Assembly: GCF_003634615.1 (NCBI RefSeq)
Contig: NZ_RBKX01000001.1
Coordinates: 3,472,001-3,536,000 of the forward strand
Length of the DNA: 64,000 nt
Reading direction: 5' to 3'
From: Flavobacterium sp. 102
GTDB lineage: Bacteria; Bacteroidota; Bacteroidia; Flavobacteriales; Flavobacteriaceae
Shown: positions 6,251 to 15,271 of the stretch, one piece after another
Numbering within the stretch: the stretch's first letter is position 1
Layout: every line of letters starts with the position of its first letter
The notes under the pieces: model-generated
Seen by the model: only the letters and a program-made list of their open reading frames with translations
Databases searched by the model: none
What the model was told of the DNA's origin: nothing
Program-made: the position numbers and the translations under genes

Positions 6251-7543
6251 CTAGTGATTTAACCACAAATCCCTATAAGCTTTATTTTTATCATAATCAG
6301 CAGCTTGCTTTTCAATATTAAAATAGCGGTTGCCTCTCGGATCATTGCCTACTCCGGCTAAATAAGCCCAATTCCCCCAATTACTGCAAACATCATAATC
6401 GATAAGCTGTTGCTCAAAATAACTCGCGCCATATCGCCAATCGAGCTTTAAATCATTGCAAAAATAACTCGCCACATTTTGACGACCGCGATTGCTCATA
6501 AATCCGGTTAACCGAAGCTCAATCATATTGGCGTCAACAAAATCAACTCCGGTTTGCCCATTAATCCATTTTTGAAGCAATGCTTTATCGAATTTGTTGA
6601 TCGATAAGTCTTTATTTTGAATACCTGACTTTAAGAATATTTTATTTTGCTGTTTCTTCATCATGAATCTGAAATAATCACGCCACAACAATTCAAAGAC
6701 CAACCAATAAGTCGATTCGTTGGCTCCGAATTGAGATTCATATTTTTTTAGTTCCGAGTAAATAAATCTGGGAGCAATACAGCCTAAAGCCAACCAAGCC
6801 GAAAATTTAGAAGAATAATCAGCACCAATCATTCCGTTACGGGTTTCTTTATATTTTGAAATGGATTTGGTTTCAAAAAAATAATGGTTCAGTCTTTTTA
6901 AGGCTTCCGATTCTCCACCTTTAAATTGGATAACAGCTCTGTGGTCTATTGTAACCTCATCTATACCCAATGCAGCTATTGTTGGTAAAATTGGTCGTGA
7001 AATTTCAGGTGAATTTACTTTCTTTGGCTTGTCAAAAGATTTTCTGATGACAGCATCTTTCTCGGTCTTTTTCCTGAAATTAGTAAACACATCCGGAATG
7101 TCTTTTATAGAAAAAGGCAAATCTTCCGCATGGTATAAAGTACTCGTGCTAAAGGTCAACAATTCACATTGCAATTTCCAAAGTTCGGTCTGAACCAATG
7201 ACTCCGTTTGCTTTTCTTCAAAAGCTACTTCACGTTTGACATACACTCTATGGGCTTTGTATTGTTTGACCATTTTAGGAATTTCAACTTCAGGTTTTCC
7301 TTTTAAAATTAATAATCCGGAACCTAATTCTCTTAAACTGTTATCCAAATCAAGTAAAGATTCTATCAAAAATTGCGCTCTGAAACTTCCTGTTTTTTGG
7401 AACCCAAAAGAAGTGGTCTCAAAATGAGAATCCTCAAAACAATAAACCGGAATGATTGTATCATTTTGAGAAATGGCTTTCACCAAAGTTTCATTATCAG
7501 TAATTCGCAAATCGGTTTTAAACCAAACTATTGCTGTTTTCAT
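6251..7543 (-). CDS. Cryptochrome DASH
   Basis: This encodes 430 residues, the usual size for bacterial cry-DASH. The N-terminal antenna domain begins IVWFKTDLRITDNE. The C-terminal FAD domain has SNRGRQNVASYF and then WRYGASYFEQQLIDYD with NWGNWAYLAGVGNDPRG, diagnostic of the DASH class. These proteins bind FAD and usually a folate antenna, repair pyrimidine dimers in single-stranded DNA or looped duplex, and may signal in light. It is the last gene of the seven-gene operon and overlaps the iron-sulfur photolyase gene by 4 bases. Confidence 0.95.
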   Translation of the reverse strand: MKTAIVWFKTDLRITDNETLVKAISQNDTIIPVYCFEDSHFETTSFGFQKTGSFRAQFLIESLLDLDNSLRELGSGLLILKGKPEVEIPKMVKQYKAHRVYVKREVAFEEKQTESLVQTELWKLQCELLTFSTSTLYHAEDLPFSIKDIPDVFTNFRKKTEKDAVIRKSFDKPKKVNSPEISRPILPTIAALGIDEVTIDHRAVIQFKGGESEALKRLNHYFFETKSISKYKETRNGMIGADYSSKFSAWLALGCIAPRFIYSELKKYESQFGANESTYWLVFELLWRDYFRFMMKKQQNKIFLKSGIQNKDLSINKFDKALLQKWINGQTGVDFVDANMIELRLTGFMSNRGRQNVASYFCNDLKLDWRYGASYFEQQLIDYDVCSNWGNWAYLAGVGNDPRGNRYFNIEKQAADYDKNKAYRDLWLNH

Positions 7544-9078
7544 AGTTCATTAATGTTTTTTAAATAATAATCGGCTTGTTCTAATAACGCTACTTTATCT
7601 TCCGGCTTCATCTTGCGCCACACATTGTACATCATTCCGATTCTTGGATTTTTGGCCAATTTATCTTCATGTTTATCATAAAAATCCCAATACAAACTAT
7701 TGAAAGGACAAGCCTTCTCACCTACTTTTTTAGCTTTATTGTAAAAACAACTGCCACAGTAATGGCTCATTTTATCGATGTATGCCGCCGAACTCACATA
7801 AGGTTTGGTACCTACAATGCCGCCATCGGCAAACTGACTCATGCCGCGAGTATTGGTGATTTCGACCCATTCTAAAGCGTCAATGTAAATTCCAAGATAC
7901 CAGGCATCAACTTCATCCGGATGAATACCTGCCAAAAGCGCAAAATTTCCGGTAATCATGAGTCGCTGAATATGGTGTGCATAAGCATAATTTAGAGACT
8001 GATTGATGGCATCTTTCAGGCAATTCATTTTGGTTTTTCCGGTCCAAAACCAATCCGGTAATTTATCTTGGTGATTGAAAAAATTCATTTCAGCATACTC
8101 AGGCATTTTTAGCCAATAAATCCCTCGCATGTATTCGCGCCAACCAATGATTTGACGAACAAATCCTTCCAATTGATTGTATTCAATGACTTCAGGCTTT
8201 TGTTGCCATTCCGCGATGGCTCGTTCGATTACTTCCAATGGCGAAATCATTTTGGTATTCAATGAAAATGACAATCTTGAATGGTACAAAGACCATTCGT
8301 TAGGCGACATCGCATCTTGATAAGAACCAAATAAAGGCAAACACTCTGTCACAAAAAACTCCAGTAATTCTAATGATTGTGCTCTGTTGATTGGCCAAAT
8401 AAAATTAGTAGAATCAATGCTTCCAATGGTTTTGATATCGGTTTGTGCAATCATTTCGACTATATCGGAAACATTGGTGTTGAAAACTAAAGGTCTTGTG
8501 GGCTTGTGATTTTTTGGTAACTTCTTTCGGTTGTCGACATCATAGTTCCATTGCCCTGTTGTTGGGTTATTACCTTCCATCAATATTTGGTGTTTCTTTC
8601 GCATCGCTCGGTAAAAACTCTCCATTAAAAAAGTCTTTTTGCCTTCAAAAAAATCGCCTAATTCATTTCTTGTAGCAAAAAAATGTTCGGTATCACAAAC
8701 TTTGACCGGAATAGAAAGTCCGGCAGCAAAATTTTTCAGCACCAAATCAATCCGACATTCATCCGGTAGTTGGTATTCAAATTGTGTATAATTATTATTC
8801 TTTAGAATACGCTCTATATTAGTTTCAAAGGATTGCAAATTGTTTTCATCATCCAGTTTCAAATAAATAACCTCATGTTTATTGGATTGTAACTCATGGG
8901 CAAAAGCTCGCATCGAAGTAAAAAAACCAACTATTTTTTGGATATGATGGCTCGCATAATCGGTTTCAGTTCGAACTTCCATCATGACGTAAGTAACCGT
9001 TTCATCAATCGTTTCAAACCAAGAATGATTGCTGTTCAATTGATCGCCAAGGATTAATCTTAAGATCTTATTTGCCAT
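7540..9078 (-). CDS. Iron-sulfur (FeS-BCP) photolyase/cryptochrome
   Basis: This encodes 512 residues from the ATG at 9078, two bases after the stop of the DUF2256 gene; an alternative ATG at 9099 lies inside that gene. The start RLILGDQLNSNHSWF and the C-terminal set of cysteines (MNC, YCGSC, ACPF) are typical of the FeS bacterial cryptochrome/photolyase group, related to the (6-4) photolyase PhrB, with four Cys for a [4Fe-4S] cluster. MITGNFALLAG and the nearby DALEWVEI segment belong to the FAD-binding region. The expected role is light-driven repair of (6-4) photoproducts. Confidence 0.93.
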   Translation of the reverse strand: MANKILRLILGDQLNSNHSWFETIDETVTYVMMEVRTETDYASHHIQKIVGFFTSMRAFAHELQSNKHEVIYLKLDDENNLQSFETNIERILKNNNYTQFEYQLPDECRIDLVLKNFAAGLSIPVKVCDTEHFFATRNELGDFFEGKKTFLMESFYRAMRKKHQILMEGNNPTTGQWNYDVDNRKKLPKNHKPTRPLVFNTNVSDIVEMIAQTDIKTIGSIDSTNFIWPINRAQSLELLEFFVTECLPLFGSYQDAMSPNEWSLYHSRLSFSLNTKMISPLEVIERAIAEWQQKPEVIEYNQLEGFVRQIIGWREYMRGIYWLKMPEYAEMNFFNHQDKLPDWFWTGKTKMNCLKDAINQSLNYAYAHHIQRLMITGNFALLAGIHPDEVDAWYLGIYIDALEWVEITNTRGMSQFADGGIVGTKPYVSSAAYIDKMSHYCGSCFYNKAKKVGEKACPFNSLYWDFYDKHEDKLAKNPRIGMMYNVWRKMKPEDKVALLEQADYYLKNINEL

Positions 9079-9080
9079 AA

Positions 9081-9218
9081 TTATCTGTTCATTCTGCATT
9101 TATCACTACAATATTTTACTTCGTTCCAAACTTTTTCCCATTTCTTTCTCCAAGAAAAAGGACGGTTGCAAACAAGGCAAACTTTATTGGGCAAGTGCTG
9201 TCTTTTAATTCCTTTCAT
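9081..9218 (-). CDS. DUF2256 zinc-finger-like small protein
   Basis: This encodes only 45 residues, easily missed. The pattern [14 protein letters not shown], then W..V.YCSDKCR, is the signature of DUF2256, with four Cys able to bind zinc. The family is often found beside or fused to photolyase/cryptochrome genes; its function is unknown. The start overlaps the end of the DUF2071 gene by 14 bases, and the stop is two bases before the iron-sulfur photolyase start, so it is firmly within the operon. Confidence 0.88.
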   Translation of the reverse strand: MKGIKRQHLPNKVCLVCNRPFSWRKKWEKVWNEVKYCSDKCRMNR

Positions 9219-9939
9219 TAGCAAAATTCAATCGGTTTCTTTTCCATTCAACTTTTACAGAAGAACCGTCGGCAACAAAAACAGCCATCGGTTTGGTTTG
9301 GTTTAATACTGCAAAAGCGTCACCATACATGGCAGAAAAATCACAATCAATAACATACCTATTAACTGGATACACTTTCCAAGTCCGGTGTCGCAAACGG
9401 TATTCTTCCGTGATGTTTTCCTTTACTTTTGTATAACCGTAATAATGTCGGTAAATGAATTGTTCAAACGAATTAGGTTGCATCTCTTCAGCCAGTTGGT
9501 TGGTTTCAACAAAAATGCTATTCCACTTTTTATTCAAAAGCCATTCAAATTTTAGTTGTTGGTTTTGACCGTATTTGCTGAACAAATGTTTGGTTGGCAC
9601 TACGGTGTAATGCTCTTTGTACAACAAGTTGGCTATCGAGGCCACTAGACGATACGGTATGGTTTCATTAACAAAAACAACACCTCTTTTGACAATAAGT
9701 CCTTCTTCTCTCTTAACATAAAAACGCAAATTGATTTCTTCAAACGTGCCAATCCACGGAATAGGAATATTGAATATCTTGGTTTCTTTAAACATAAAAC
9801 CCACCAAGCTAACATAGGCTTTACCTTCAAACAAGTCGAGTGAAACACCTTTTGGTAAATAAGGGAGTAGAATTTCAGGATCAATTTCGTAATTAACCAT
9901 GATTATATTTTCCCAATTTGCTTTTAAAAATACTGACAT
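9205..9939 (-). CDS. DUF2071 (YqjF-like) protein
   Basis: This encodes 244 residues. The start [17 protein letters not shown] and the later [20 protein letters not shown] segment are typical of the DUF2071/YqjF family, beta-rich proteins structurally likened to acetoacetate decarboxylase and with no settled activity. The start overlaps the photolyase stop by one base (TAATG), so the N-terminal start at 9939 is well supported over a later Met. Its place in the middle of the photolyase operon suggests a supporting role, perhaps cofactor or pigment related, which is inference. Confidence 0.85.
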   Translation of the reverse strand: MSVFLKANWENIIMVNYEIDPEILLPYLPKGVSLDLFEGKAYVSLVGFMFKETKIFNIPIPWIGTFEEINLRFYVKREEGLIVKRGVVFVNETIPYRLVASIANLLYKEHYTVVPTKHLFSKYGQNQQLKFEWLLNKKWNSIFVETNQLAEEMQPNSFEQFIYRHYYGYTKVKENITEEYRLRHRTWKVYPVNRYVIDCDFSAMYGDAFAVLNQTKPMAVFVADGSSVKVEWKRNRLNFANERN

Positions 9940-11441
9940 TATTGATTTTTGTTTTTGTTTTTGAATATTCTATTTGGATTATTTACATGCTTTTTCAGGA
10001 TTTTTTTTCCTTCATGTTTGACCTCAGCTTCTTTTCTGAAACTCCAAATAATATCACTGGCATACTTTCGTGTAGCTTCGATATCGACTATGGGAAACGG
10101 ATAATCCTTTCCTATTTCACAGCCATAAAATTGTTGGTCTATCAAACTTAATTTCCAAGGTTCGTGAATTAAATGCAGTGGAATATTGGTCAATTTGGGC
10201 AACCACTTTTTTATAAAAATCCCTTCAGTATCATGCTCTTCCGAGTTTTTAATTGGATTGTAAATTCGAACCGTATTGATTCCGGTCACTCCGGCTTGCA
10301 TCTGCAATTGCGGATAGTGAATTCCCGGTTCGTAATCTAAAAACTGTCTGGCTAAAAAATGTAACTCCCGCCAATCTTGCCAAAGATTAAACACAAAAAA
10401 AGACACGACCATCGCTCTCATTCTAAAGTTGATATAACCGGTTTCGACCAAACATCGCATACAAGCATCTACAATCGGCACTCCGGTTTTTCCTTCTTGC
10501 CAGGCTTTGATATAAGTTTCATTTTTTGGCTTGACCAATACATCAAAAGCGCGATTGATGTTTTGGAATTCCATACGGCATTCGGTTTCAAATTTTTGAA
10601 TAAAATGACAGTGCCAATGCAATCTTGAAATAAAATTGGATAAAGCTCTTTTGTTTTCGGATTGATCATAATGCTGCATCGTATATTGATAAACCATTCG
10701 CATACTGATATTGCCGTAAGCCAAATAAGGTGACAATCGGCTACAGCCTTTCCGGCTCAAATTCGGTTTTGAAATGTGCTTGCTGTAATTTACATAACGC
10801 TCTTTGATAAAACTGTCTAAATATCGCCATGCCCAATATTCTCCACCTTGCTGGAAATTCTTATTTCTGGTGGTGATTTCTGTGGACAAGTTTTTCCCTT
10901 TTAAGGAATCATAAATGGTCTTTTCTAAATCTAAAAAAACACCTTCTTTTAAGTCGAAAGTTTTGGGAATGCCTCTCATGGTTTGGTTCCACTTTTCATC
11001 CCATTTATCGCGATTCTTTAACTTGCGAACTACGCCATTGGTTTGAAATTCCTGCCAAGTAATTCCTTTTTGGCTGAATAATTTTTGAACGGCTATATCT
11101 CTATCAAAAGTTAGTTGGTTGCCGGTTTCCTGATGAGAAAAGACCGTATTGATTTGATAAATAGCTGACAAAGCTTCGAAAACAAATTCGGCTTCTTGAT
11201 GAAAAATATAGAGTTGAGCGGAAACCTTATTTAGATGGTTTTGCAAATCTTGTAATGATTCATAAATAAACCGCCAGTGTCTGATATCTGAATCGTGATA
11301 ATTCATTACAGAAGGTTCAAAACAATACAATAATAAAATAGGCACTTCTTGTTGTTGCGCCATCCATAAGGGTTCGTGATCGGTAAGTCTCAAATCCCTT
11401 TTGAACCATACAATATTGATTACTTTTCTATTCAATGGCAA
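9939..11441 (-). CDS. Photolyase/cryptochrome family protein
   Basis: This encodes 500 residues. The N-terminal domain starts [16 protein letters not shown]. The FAD-binding domain has [14 protein letters not shown], then [27 protein letters not shown] and [12 protein letters not shown], all typical of photolyases. It is distinct from the DASH and iron-sulfur paralogs in this operon. The C-terminal tail is basic ([10 protein letters not shown]) and may bind DNA. Whether it repairs cyclobutane dimers or acts as a sensor cannot be decided from sequence alone. It overlaps the flavin reductase gene by 14 bases. Confidence 0.9.
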   Translation of the reverse strand: MPLNRKVINIVWFKRDLRLTDHEPLWMAQQQEVPILLLYCFEPSVMNYHDSDIRHWRFIYESLQDLQNHLNKVSAQLYIFHQEAEFVFEALSAIYQINTVFSHQETGNQLTFDRDIAVQKLFSQKGITWQEFQTNGVVRKLKNRDKWDEKWNQTMRGIPKTFDLKEGVFLDLEKTIYDSLKGKNLSTEITTRNKNFQQGGEYWAWRYLDSFIKERYVNYSKHISKPNLSRKGCSRLSPYLAYGNISMRMVYQYTMQHYDQSENKRALSNFISRLHWHCHFIQKFETECRMEFQNINRAFDVLVKPKNETYIKAWQEGKTGVPIVDACMRCLVETGYINFRMRAMVVSFFVFNLWQDWRELHFLARQFLDYEPGIHYPQLQMQAGVTGINTVRIYNPIKNSEEHDTEGIFIKKWLPKLTNIPLHLIHEPWKLSLIDQQFYGCEIGKDYPFPIVDIEATRKYASDIIWSFRKEAEVKHEGKKILKKHVNNPNRIFKNKNKNQ

Positions 11442-12078
11442 AGATTGAAGTTATTTCTTTATCAGGTTTGGCGTAACTCAAACGGTCTAATCGAATTGTT
11501 TTGTGATAACTATCTAAACCGGAACAGGTAATGGTGTTGGCTTTTTCAATATCGATAAACCCATCTTCAAACAAACAATCTTCAGGAACAGAAATTTGTA
11601 CAATCTCACCAACAATCATAGTCGTATTATTTATGGTGATATCGACTTTTTCTCTCAGTGCCATACCCAATTGTATAGCGCTTTCTTTTACAAATGGCGC
11701 TTGAAAGTCTTTTTTAAATTCGTGCGTTAAACCAACGGCTTCAAATTCGGACACCATAGAATCATATCGTGCAGAGGTTTGATGCGCTTTTTGATAAATA
11801 GCTTCATTGATATGATTTAAAGTGTAAAAGCCTGTACCGATAATATTTCTTAAAGAATCTCGCTCCGGCGGACTTGGTCTGAAAATCAAAGCCACAAGCG
11901 GCGGATTAGCGCCGAGGTGAAAAACAGAACTGAAAATGGCTAAATTTAAATTGCCTGATTCAGATTTGGTTCCAACCAGTGCAACACTTTTAAATCCACC
12001 CAAACTATTGATAAGATGAACCCGAACTTGCTTGTCTAAAAGTTTTATATCTGTTGCGTCCAAACAAGTATTTTTCAT
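11428..12078 (-). CDS. Flavin reductase family protein
   Basis: This encodes 216 residues. It matches the flavin reductase-like FMN-binding split-barrel family: [20 protein letters not shown] near the FMN site, then [13 protein letters not shown]. These proteins bind FMN and some reduce flavins with NAD(P)H. In this operon it could supply reduced flavin or protect flavin cofactors of the three photolyases, which is inference from position. It overlaps the DUF2805 gene by 4 bases upstream and the photolyase gene by 14 bases downstream. Confidence 0.85.
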   Translation of the reverse strand: MKNTCLDATDIKLLDKQVRVHLINSLGGFKSVALVGTKSESGNLNLAIFSSVFHLGANPPLVALIFRPSPPERDSLRNIIGTGFYTLNHINEAIYQKAHQTSARYDSMVSEFEAVGLTHEFKKDFQAPFVKESAIQLGMALREKVDITINNTTMIVGEIVQISVPEDCLFEDGFIDIEKANTITCSGLDSYHKTIRLDRLSYAKPDKEITSIFAIE

Positions 12079-12374
12079 CTTCGTTTTGAAATTTTATTGT
12101 TCGATATGGCTCGTTGTAAGTTGCATTTAAAACGATCTATTCCGTCAACACGTTTGGCTAAATGTTTGGTTTTGCAGTTTTCAACGCGTTCGCGCCACAA
12201 TTTGTAACTGCTGAACTTTAACTCTTTTTTCATCAAAGCTTTTACATCAGCTTCCGACAAATTAAATTGGAATTTTATGGCATCAAAAGGAGTTCGATCT
12301 TCCCAGGCCATTTCGATAATTCGATCTGTGTCAATTTCAGATAAACCACTTTTTTCTTGTTTTGCAAACACCAT
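12075..12374 (-). CDS. DUF2805 / TIGR03643 family protein
   Basis: This encodes 99 residues. The blocks IIEMAWEDRTPFDAIKFQFNL and KLWRERV identify the TIGR03643/DUF2805 family, small helical proteins with a likely helix-turn-helix fold and a basic C-terminus (KISKRR). Members often lie next to photolyase genes. It is the first gene of the operon, 37 bases downstream of a promoter box, so a regulatory or DNA-binding role is plausible but unproven. Confidence 0.85.
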   Translation of the reverse strand: MVFAKQEKSGLSEIDTDRIIEMAWEDRTPFDAIKFQFNLSEADVKALMKKELKFSSYKLWRERVENCKTKHLAKRVDGIDRFKCNLQRAISNNKISKRR

Positions 12375-12381
12375 ACCATTA

Positions 12382-12413
12382 TTGTTTAACGTTTAATAAA
12401 TAAAGTTAAACAA
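12382..12413. promoter_or_regulatory. Putative operator of the photolyase operon
   Basis: TTGTTTAAC at 12382-12390 and GTTAAACAA at 12405-12413 are exact reverse complements separated by 14 bases, and a third related half-site GTTTAA begins at 12391. The right arm overlaps the -7 box, the position expected for repressor binding. The spacing resembles sites of MerR-type light regulators, but no such regulator gene is in the window. Confidence 0.6.
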
Positions 12414-12418
12414 AAGTA
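12411..12418 (-). promoter_or_regulatory. -7 promoter box of photolyase operon
   Basis: On the minus strand this reads TACTTTTG, matching TAnnTTTG, 37 bases upstream of the first operon gene. No clear -33 TTG is visible, which may mean it depends on an alternative sigma factor or activator. Confidence 0.55.
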
Positions 12419-12548
12419 TTGATTTTAAAATTAATAAAAGATGAATTGATAAGAAGATTATGAAATTGATAACACTCCAAATCATACAATCCTTGCATCT
12501 GAAGAAACAAGGATTAAGAAATAATAGTGGAATTTGTCCTAAAGAGGT

Positions 12549-12821
12549 TTACTTTTTCGAACCTGTAGTAATATCATCAATTTTGATTACTTTTTTTAAA
12601 TTCTCACACAAAGGACTTTCCAATAATCTGATTTGGGTTGCCACTAATTTGGAGACTTCAGTTGCGCCTAACAAAGAATAATGAGTGTTGTCTGTTTTTC
12701 CTTCGGGATAGTAAGCCACTTCACCGGGTTTAAAATGCAGGTGCAATTCTTTAGATTTTTCAGGACCATAAGCGATTTCTAACATTTCGGTATGGAATTC
12801 TAGTTTCTTGGGTTTATTCAA
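12549..12821 (-). CDS. Conserved hypothetical protein
   Basis: This encodes 90 residues. The sequence is basic at the start (MNKPKKLEFH), then has several beta-like segments with GEVAYYPEGKTDN and a helical C-terminal third. It has no signal peptide, membrane span or recognised motif. It stands alone between the photolyase operon and the His/Cys lipoprotein gene, on the same strand as the operon but 175 bases upstream of it. Coding is likely because the composition differs from the surrounding AT-rich spacers, but no function can be offered. Confidence 0.6.
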   Translation of the reverse strand: MNKPKKLEFHTEMLEIAYGPEKSKELHLHFKPGEVAYYPEGKTDNTHYSLLGATEVSKLVATQIRLLESPLCENLKKVIKIDDITTGSKK

Positions 12822-13131
12822 TGTGTGTGGAAATTAAAAGGGTATTATATATTTAGGAAAATAAATAAACAATGATTGTCAATTAAACTAAAAACGAGGA
12901 AAAAAAACAACATCCTAATAATAAGAACACAATTAGATTTTTTGGTTTTTAACTTCTTAATAGTCAACAAAAAAAGTGTATTGATGAAGCACAAACCATC
13001 AAATTCATCGAATCACATTGTATGTGAAATTGGTAATTCAATTTCATCTGTGCTAAAAACAATTCTTAAGATAAATTTTGTTGAAGATATATTCAAAAAA
13101 AGTATCTTTGGTTTTCTAAAATATATGCTAT
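12822..13131. other. Intergenic region
   Basis: A 310-base AT-rich spacer. Its right end holds the promoter of the lipoprotein gene. An open frame through it overlaps that promoter and has no protein-like character, so I treat the stretch as non-coding. Confidence 0.5.
13103..13110 (+). promoter_or_regulatory. -7 promoter box
   Basis: TATCTTTG matches the TAnnTTTG consensus, with a TTG at 13081-13083 nineteen bases upstream serving as the -33 element. It is 21 bases before the lipoprotein start. Confidence 0.75.
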
Positions 13132-13674
13132 ATGAAATCAAATCTAGTTTTTAGTTCACTTCTAGTAGTTTCCCTAGTGCTTGTCTCTTGTAAAAAAGAG
13201 GATGAAGCTACTGCAACAGCAGATGAAACTCCGAAAGAAATAATAATGCCGAGAGTGCAATCCATTCCAATGCAAACTACTACACAGCAACAAACAACCC
13301 AAAATGCAGTTCCTGTTCAAAACCAACCAATGACAGCTAATCAAACCATTACACCAAGCCAAATTGTGACTACAAAAAAAGGGATGAATCCGCAACACGG
13401 ACAACCTGGGCATCGTTGTGACATTGCAGTTGGAGCACCTTTAAATTCTCCTCCGGGGAACGCCAATCAACCAAAAGCTGGAAGTGCAATTACCCAAAAA
13501 ATAGATCCTAGTAAATTTACAACGCAAACACAAACTTCTCAACCAACTACAACACCGGCAATTTTGAGTCCGAATGGAACGGCTACTACCACAACAGCTC
13601 CGGGAATGAATCCTCCTCACGGACAAGAAGGACATCAATGTGGTATTGCTGTTGGCGCACCTTTACCTAAATAA
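13132..13674 (+). CDS. Lipoprotein with two His/Cys repeats
   Basis: This encodes 180 residues. A lipoprotein signal ends in LVLVSC (Cys about residue 20). The mature chain is Gln/Thr/Pro-rich and looks disordered, except for two copies of GMNPxHGQxGHxCxIAVGAPL, one mid-protein (about residues 84-104) and one at the C-terminus. Each copy has two His and one Cys in fixed spacing, which suggests metal or haem binding, but no function is known to me. It has its own promoter and a terminator, so it is a single-gene unit. Confidence 0.8.
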   Translation: MKSNLVFSSLLVVSLVLVSCKKEDEATATADETPKEIIMPRVQSIPMQTTTQQQTTQNAVPVQNQPMTANQTITPSQIVTTKKGMNPQHGQPGHRCDIAVGAPLNSPPGNANQPKAGSAITQKIDPSKFTTQTQTSQPTTTPAILSPNGTATTTTAPGMNPPHGQEGHQCGIAVGAPLPK

Positions 13675-13692
13675 TAAAAAAAGCAATTCATA

Positions 13693-13728
13693 AAAAAATC
13701 CCATCTCTATTAAAAGATGGGATTTTTT
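13693..13728. terminator. Bidirectional terminator
   Basis: AAAATCCCATCT pairs with AGATGGGATTTT around an 8-base loop, with A's before and T's after. It lies between the convergent lipoprotein and SIMPL genes. Confidence 0.88.
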
Positions 13729-13747
13729 ATTTTAAAACCAATTGGGC

Positions 13748-14440
13748 TTACTCTAATGCAAAAGTTACAGTAACATTAGTATTGATTTCCAATTCACCAA
13801 TAGCTAAGGTTTCTCTTGGCATAGCATCTGTAGCCATTGCCATCATACCGCCTTTGTACATTGGTTGTGGTACATAAACACTTGAATTATCCGTAATCAA
13901 TAACGCTTTGCCAACTTTTTGTCCTAAAACCGAAACATAATCAGCAGCTTTTTGTTTGGCATTCAGCATTGCTTTCTTTCTGGCTTCTCTTTCATGGTCT
14001 TCCATTTTAGAAGACTTGAATTCAACTCCATCTATCGAATTCACTCCTGCATCATTCAATCCCATCATCACTTCATCATATTTTGATAAATCTTTGAGGG
14101 TAATGCTTAGCGATTGATTGGCTTGAAAATTGTATTTTTTCTTTTCGTAATCGTAACTTTTCCCTAAGCTAACGTTGTTCGTTTTATAATCTGTAGCAGG
14201 AATACCGCTTTTCTTTAAAAATTTGATCACTTTATCTACTACCTCATCATTCAGCGTTTTCACTTCTTTGGCATCTTTACCAGAATTTTGAAAACCTACT
14301 GTTACCACCGCTTGATCTGGGATAATTTTTATTTTCCCTTCTCCGGTTACGGAAATTTGTGGCACTTGGGCTTTTTGTTCTTGCGCATTAGAAATACCTG
14401 CGACTACTAAGGCTAAAATTAAGATTGCTTTTTTACTCAT
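13748..14440 (-). CDS. SIMPL (DUF541) domain protein
   Basis: This encodes 230 residues from the ATG at 14440, which begins a clean signal peptide (SKKAILILALVVAGISNAQ); an earlier in-frame ATG at 14485 would put 15 polar residues before it. The mature protein starts with VTGEGKIKIIPDQAVVTVGF, the usual SIMPL opening, and later has ARKKAMLNAKQKAADYVSVLG. The family forms periplasmic or outer-membrane oligomers (Escherichia coli YggE, Brucella BP26) linked to stress tolerance. It is a single gene downstream of the rhomboid gene, with a 99-base gap. Confidence 0.9.
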   Translation of the reverse strand: MSKKAILILALVVAGISNAQEQKAQVPQISVTGEGKIKIIPDQAVVTVGFQNSGKDAKEVKTLNDEVVDKVIKFLKKSGIPATDYKTNNVSLGKSYDYEKKKYNFQANQSLSITLKDLSKYDEVMMGLNDAGVNSIDGVEFKSSKMEDHEREARKKAMLNAKQKAADYVSVLGQKVGKALLITDNSSVYVPQPMYKGGMMAMATDAMPRETLAIGELEINTNVTVTFALE

Positions 14441-14539
14441 AAGATTAAAATTGTTTTTCTGGTATTCGTGAATCTTCGATTTCATAATATTTTTGTTTTA
14501 ATTGTATTTGTCCGATTTCAAAAGTTGTGCCAATTATAA

Positions 14540-15169
14540 TTATAATTTTCCCATTTTAGCCAGGATAAATAAAATGACAATGGGAATGGCTAATAATACC
14601 ACTTCATAAGTACTTTCTTGAAATAATCTTGGAGCTTCTATTAGAGTAATGGCATAACCACCAATAGCACCACCAAAATGCGCCGTATGACCTATATTGT
14701 CTCGCTTTGCTTTCATTCCGTAAATAGATCCCAGCAAATAGATAAAACCAAAAATATAGCCCGGAATAAATCCATAGATGTACATATTTGGTTGTAACAA
14801 TATGGCCGAATAAATAATCCCTGTCACTGCTCCCGAAGCGCCAACTGCTCTATAATTATATTCATTTCCATGAAAAACCATGGTTAACAAACTGCCGAAA
14901 ATCAAACTTCCTGCATAAATTAAAAGAAAAGTAAAATTACCGAGTTCTCCATAAACAATCGGAGCAAAGAAATACAAGGTAAGCATATTGAAAGCCAAAT
15001 GCATTTCGTCAACATGAAGAAAACCGGAAGTTAGCATTCTTATTTGCTCTCCGGCTCGAATACTGCCCACATGAAATTCGAATTTTCTGAAAAATAACTG
15101 ATTATTAAACCCTTTTATACTTATAAGAACATTAGCCAAAATAATCCCTAATAAAAATATGTTGAGCAT
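14540..15169 (-). CDS. Rhomboid intramembrane serine protease
   Basis: This encodes 209 residues with about six transmembrane helices. The catalytic serine is in VGASGAVTG (Ser112) and the catalytic histidine in HTAHFGGAIGG (His164). An HLAFNM segment at residues 57-62 is the conserved helix 2 motif. Rhomboids cut membrane-anchored substrates within the lipid bilayer; the substrate here is unknown. There is no extra soluble domain. The start at 15169 begins directly with the first transmembrane helix. Confidence 0.92.
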   Translation of the reverse strand: MLNIFLLGIILANVLISIKGFNNQLFFRKFEFHVGSIRAGEQIRMLTSGFLHVDEMHLAFNMLTLYFFAPIVYGELGNFTFLLIYAGSLIFGSLLTMVFHGNEYNYRAVGASGAVTGIIYSAILLQPNMYIYGFIPGYIFGFIYLLGSIYGMKAKRDNIGHTAHFGGAIGGYAITLIEAPRLFQESTYEVVLLAIPIVILFILAKMGKL

Positions 15170-15247
15170 GTTTGAAATATTTCTGTAAAAATAATAATAC
15201 TTCTTTAGGTTTTGTTAATGTTATCCGTTTAAAATCACTTTTAACTT

Positions 15248-15255
15248 TATATTTG
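15248..15255 (+). promoter_or_regulatory. -7 promoter box
   Basis: TATATTTG fits the TAnnTTTG consensus and lies 16 bases before the acyltransferase ATG, giving a very short leader. Confidence 0.65.
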
Positions 15256-15271
15256 CATAAAATTTACCAGC

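Noticed and set aside
12876..13154. 92-residue open frame on the plus strand
   Set aside because: It covers the promoter of the lipoprotein gene and overlaps its start; composition is that of AT-rich spacer.
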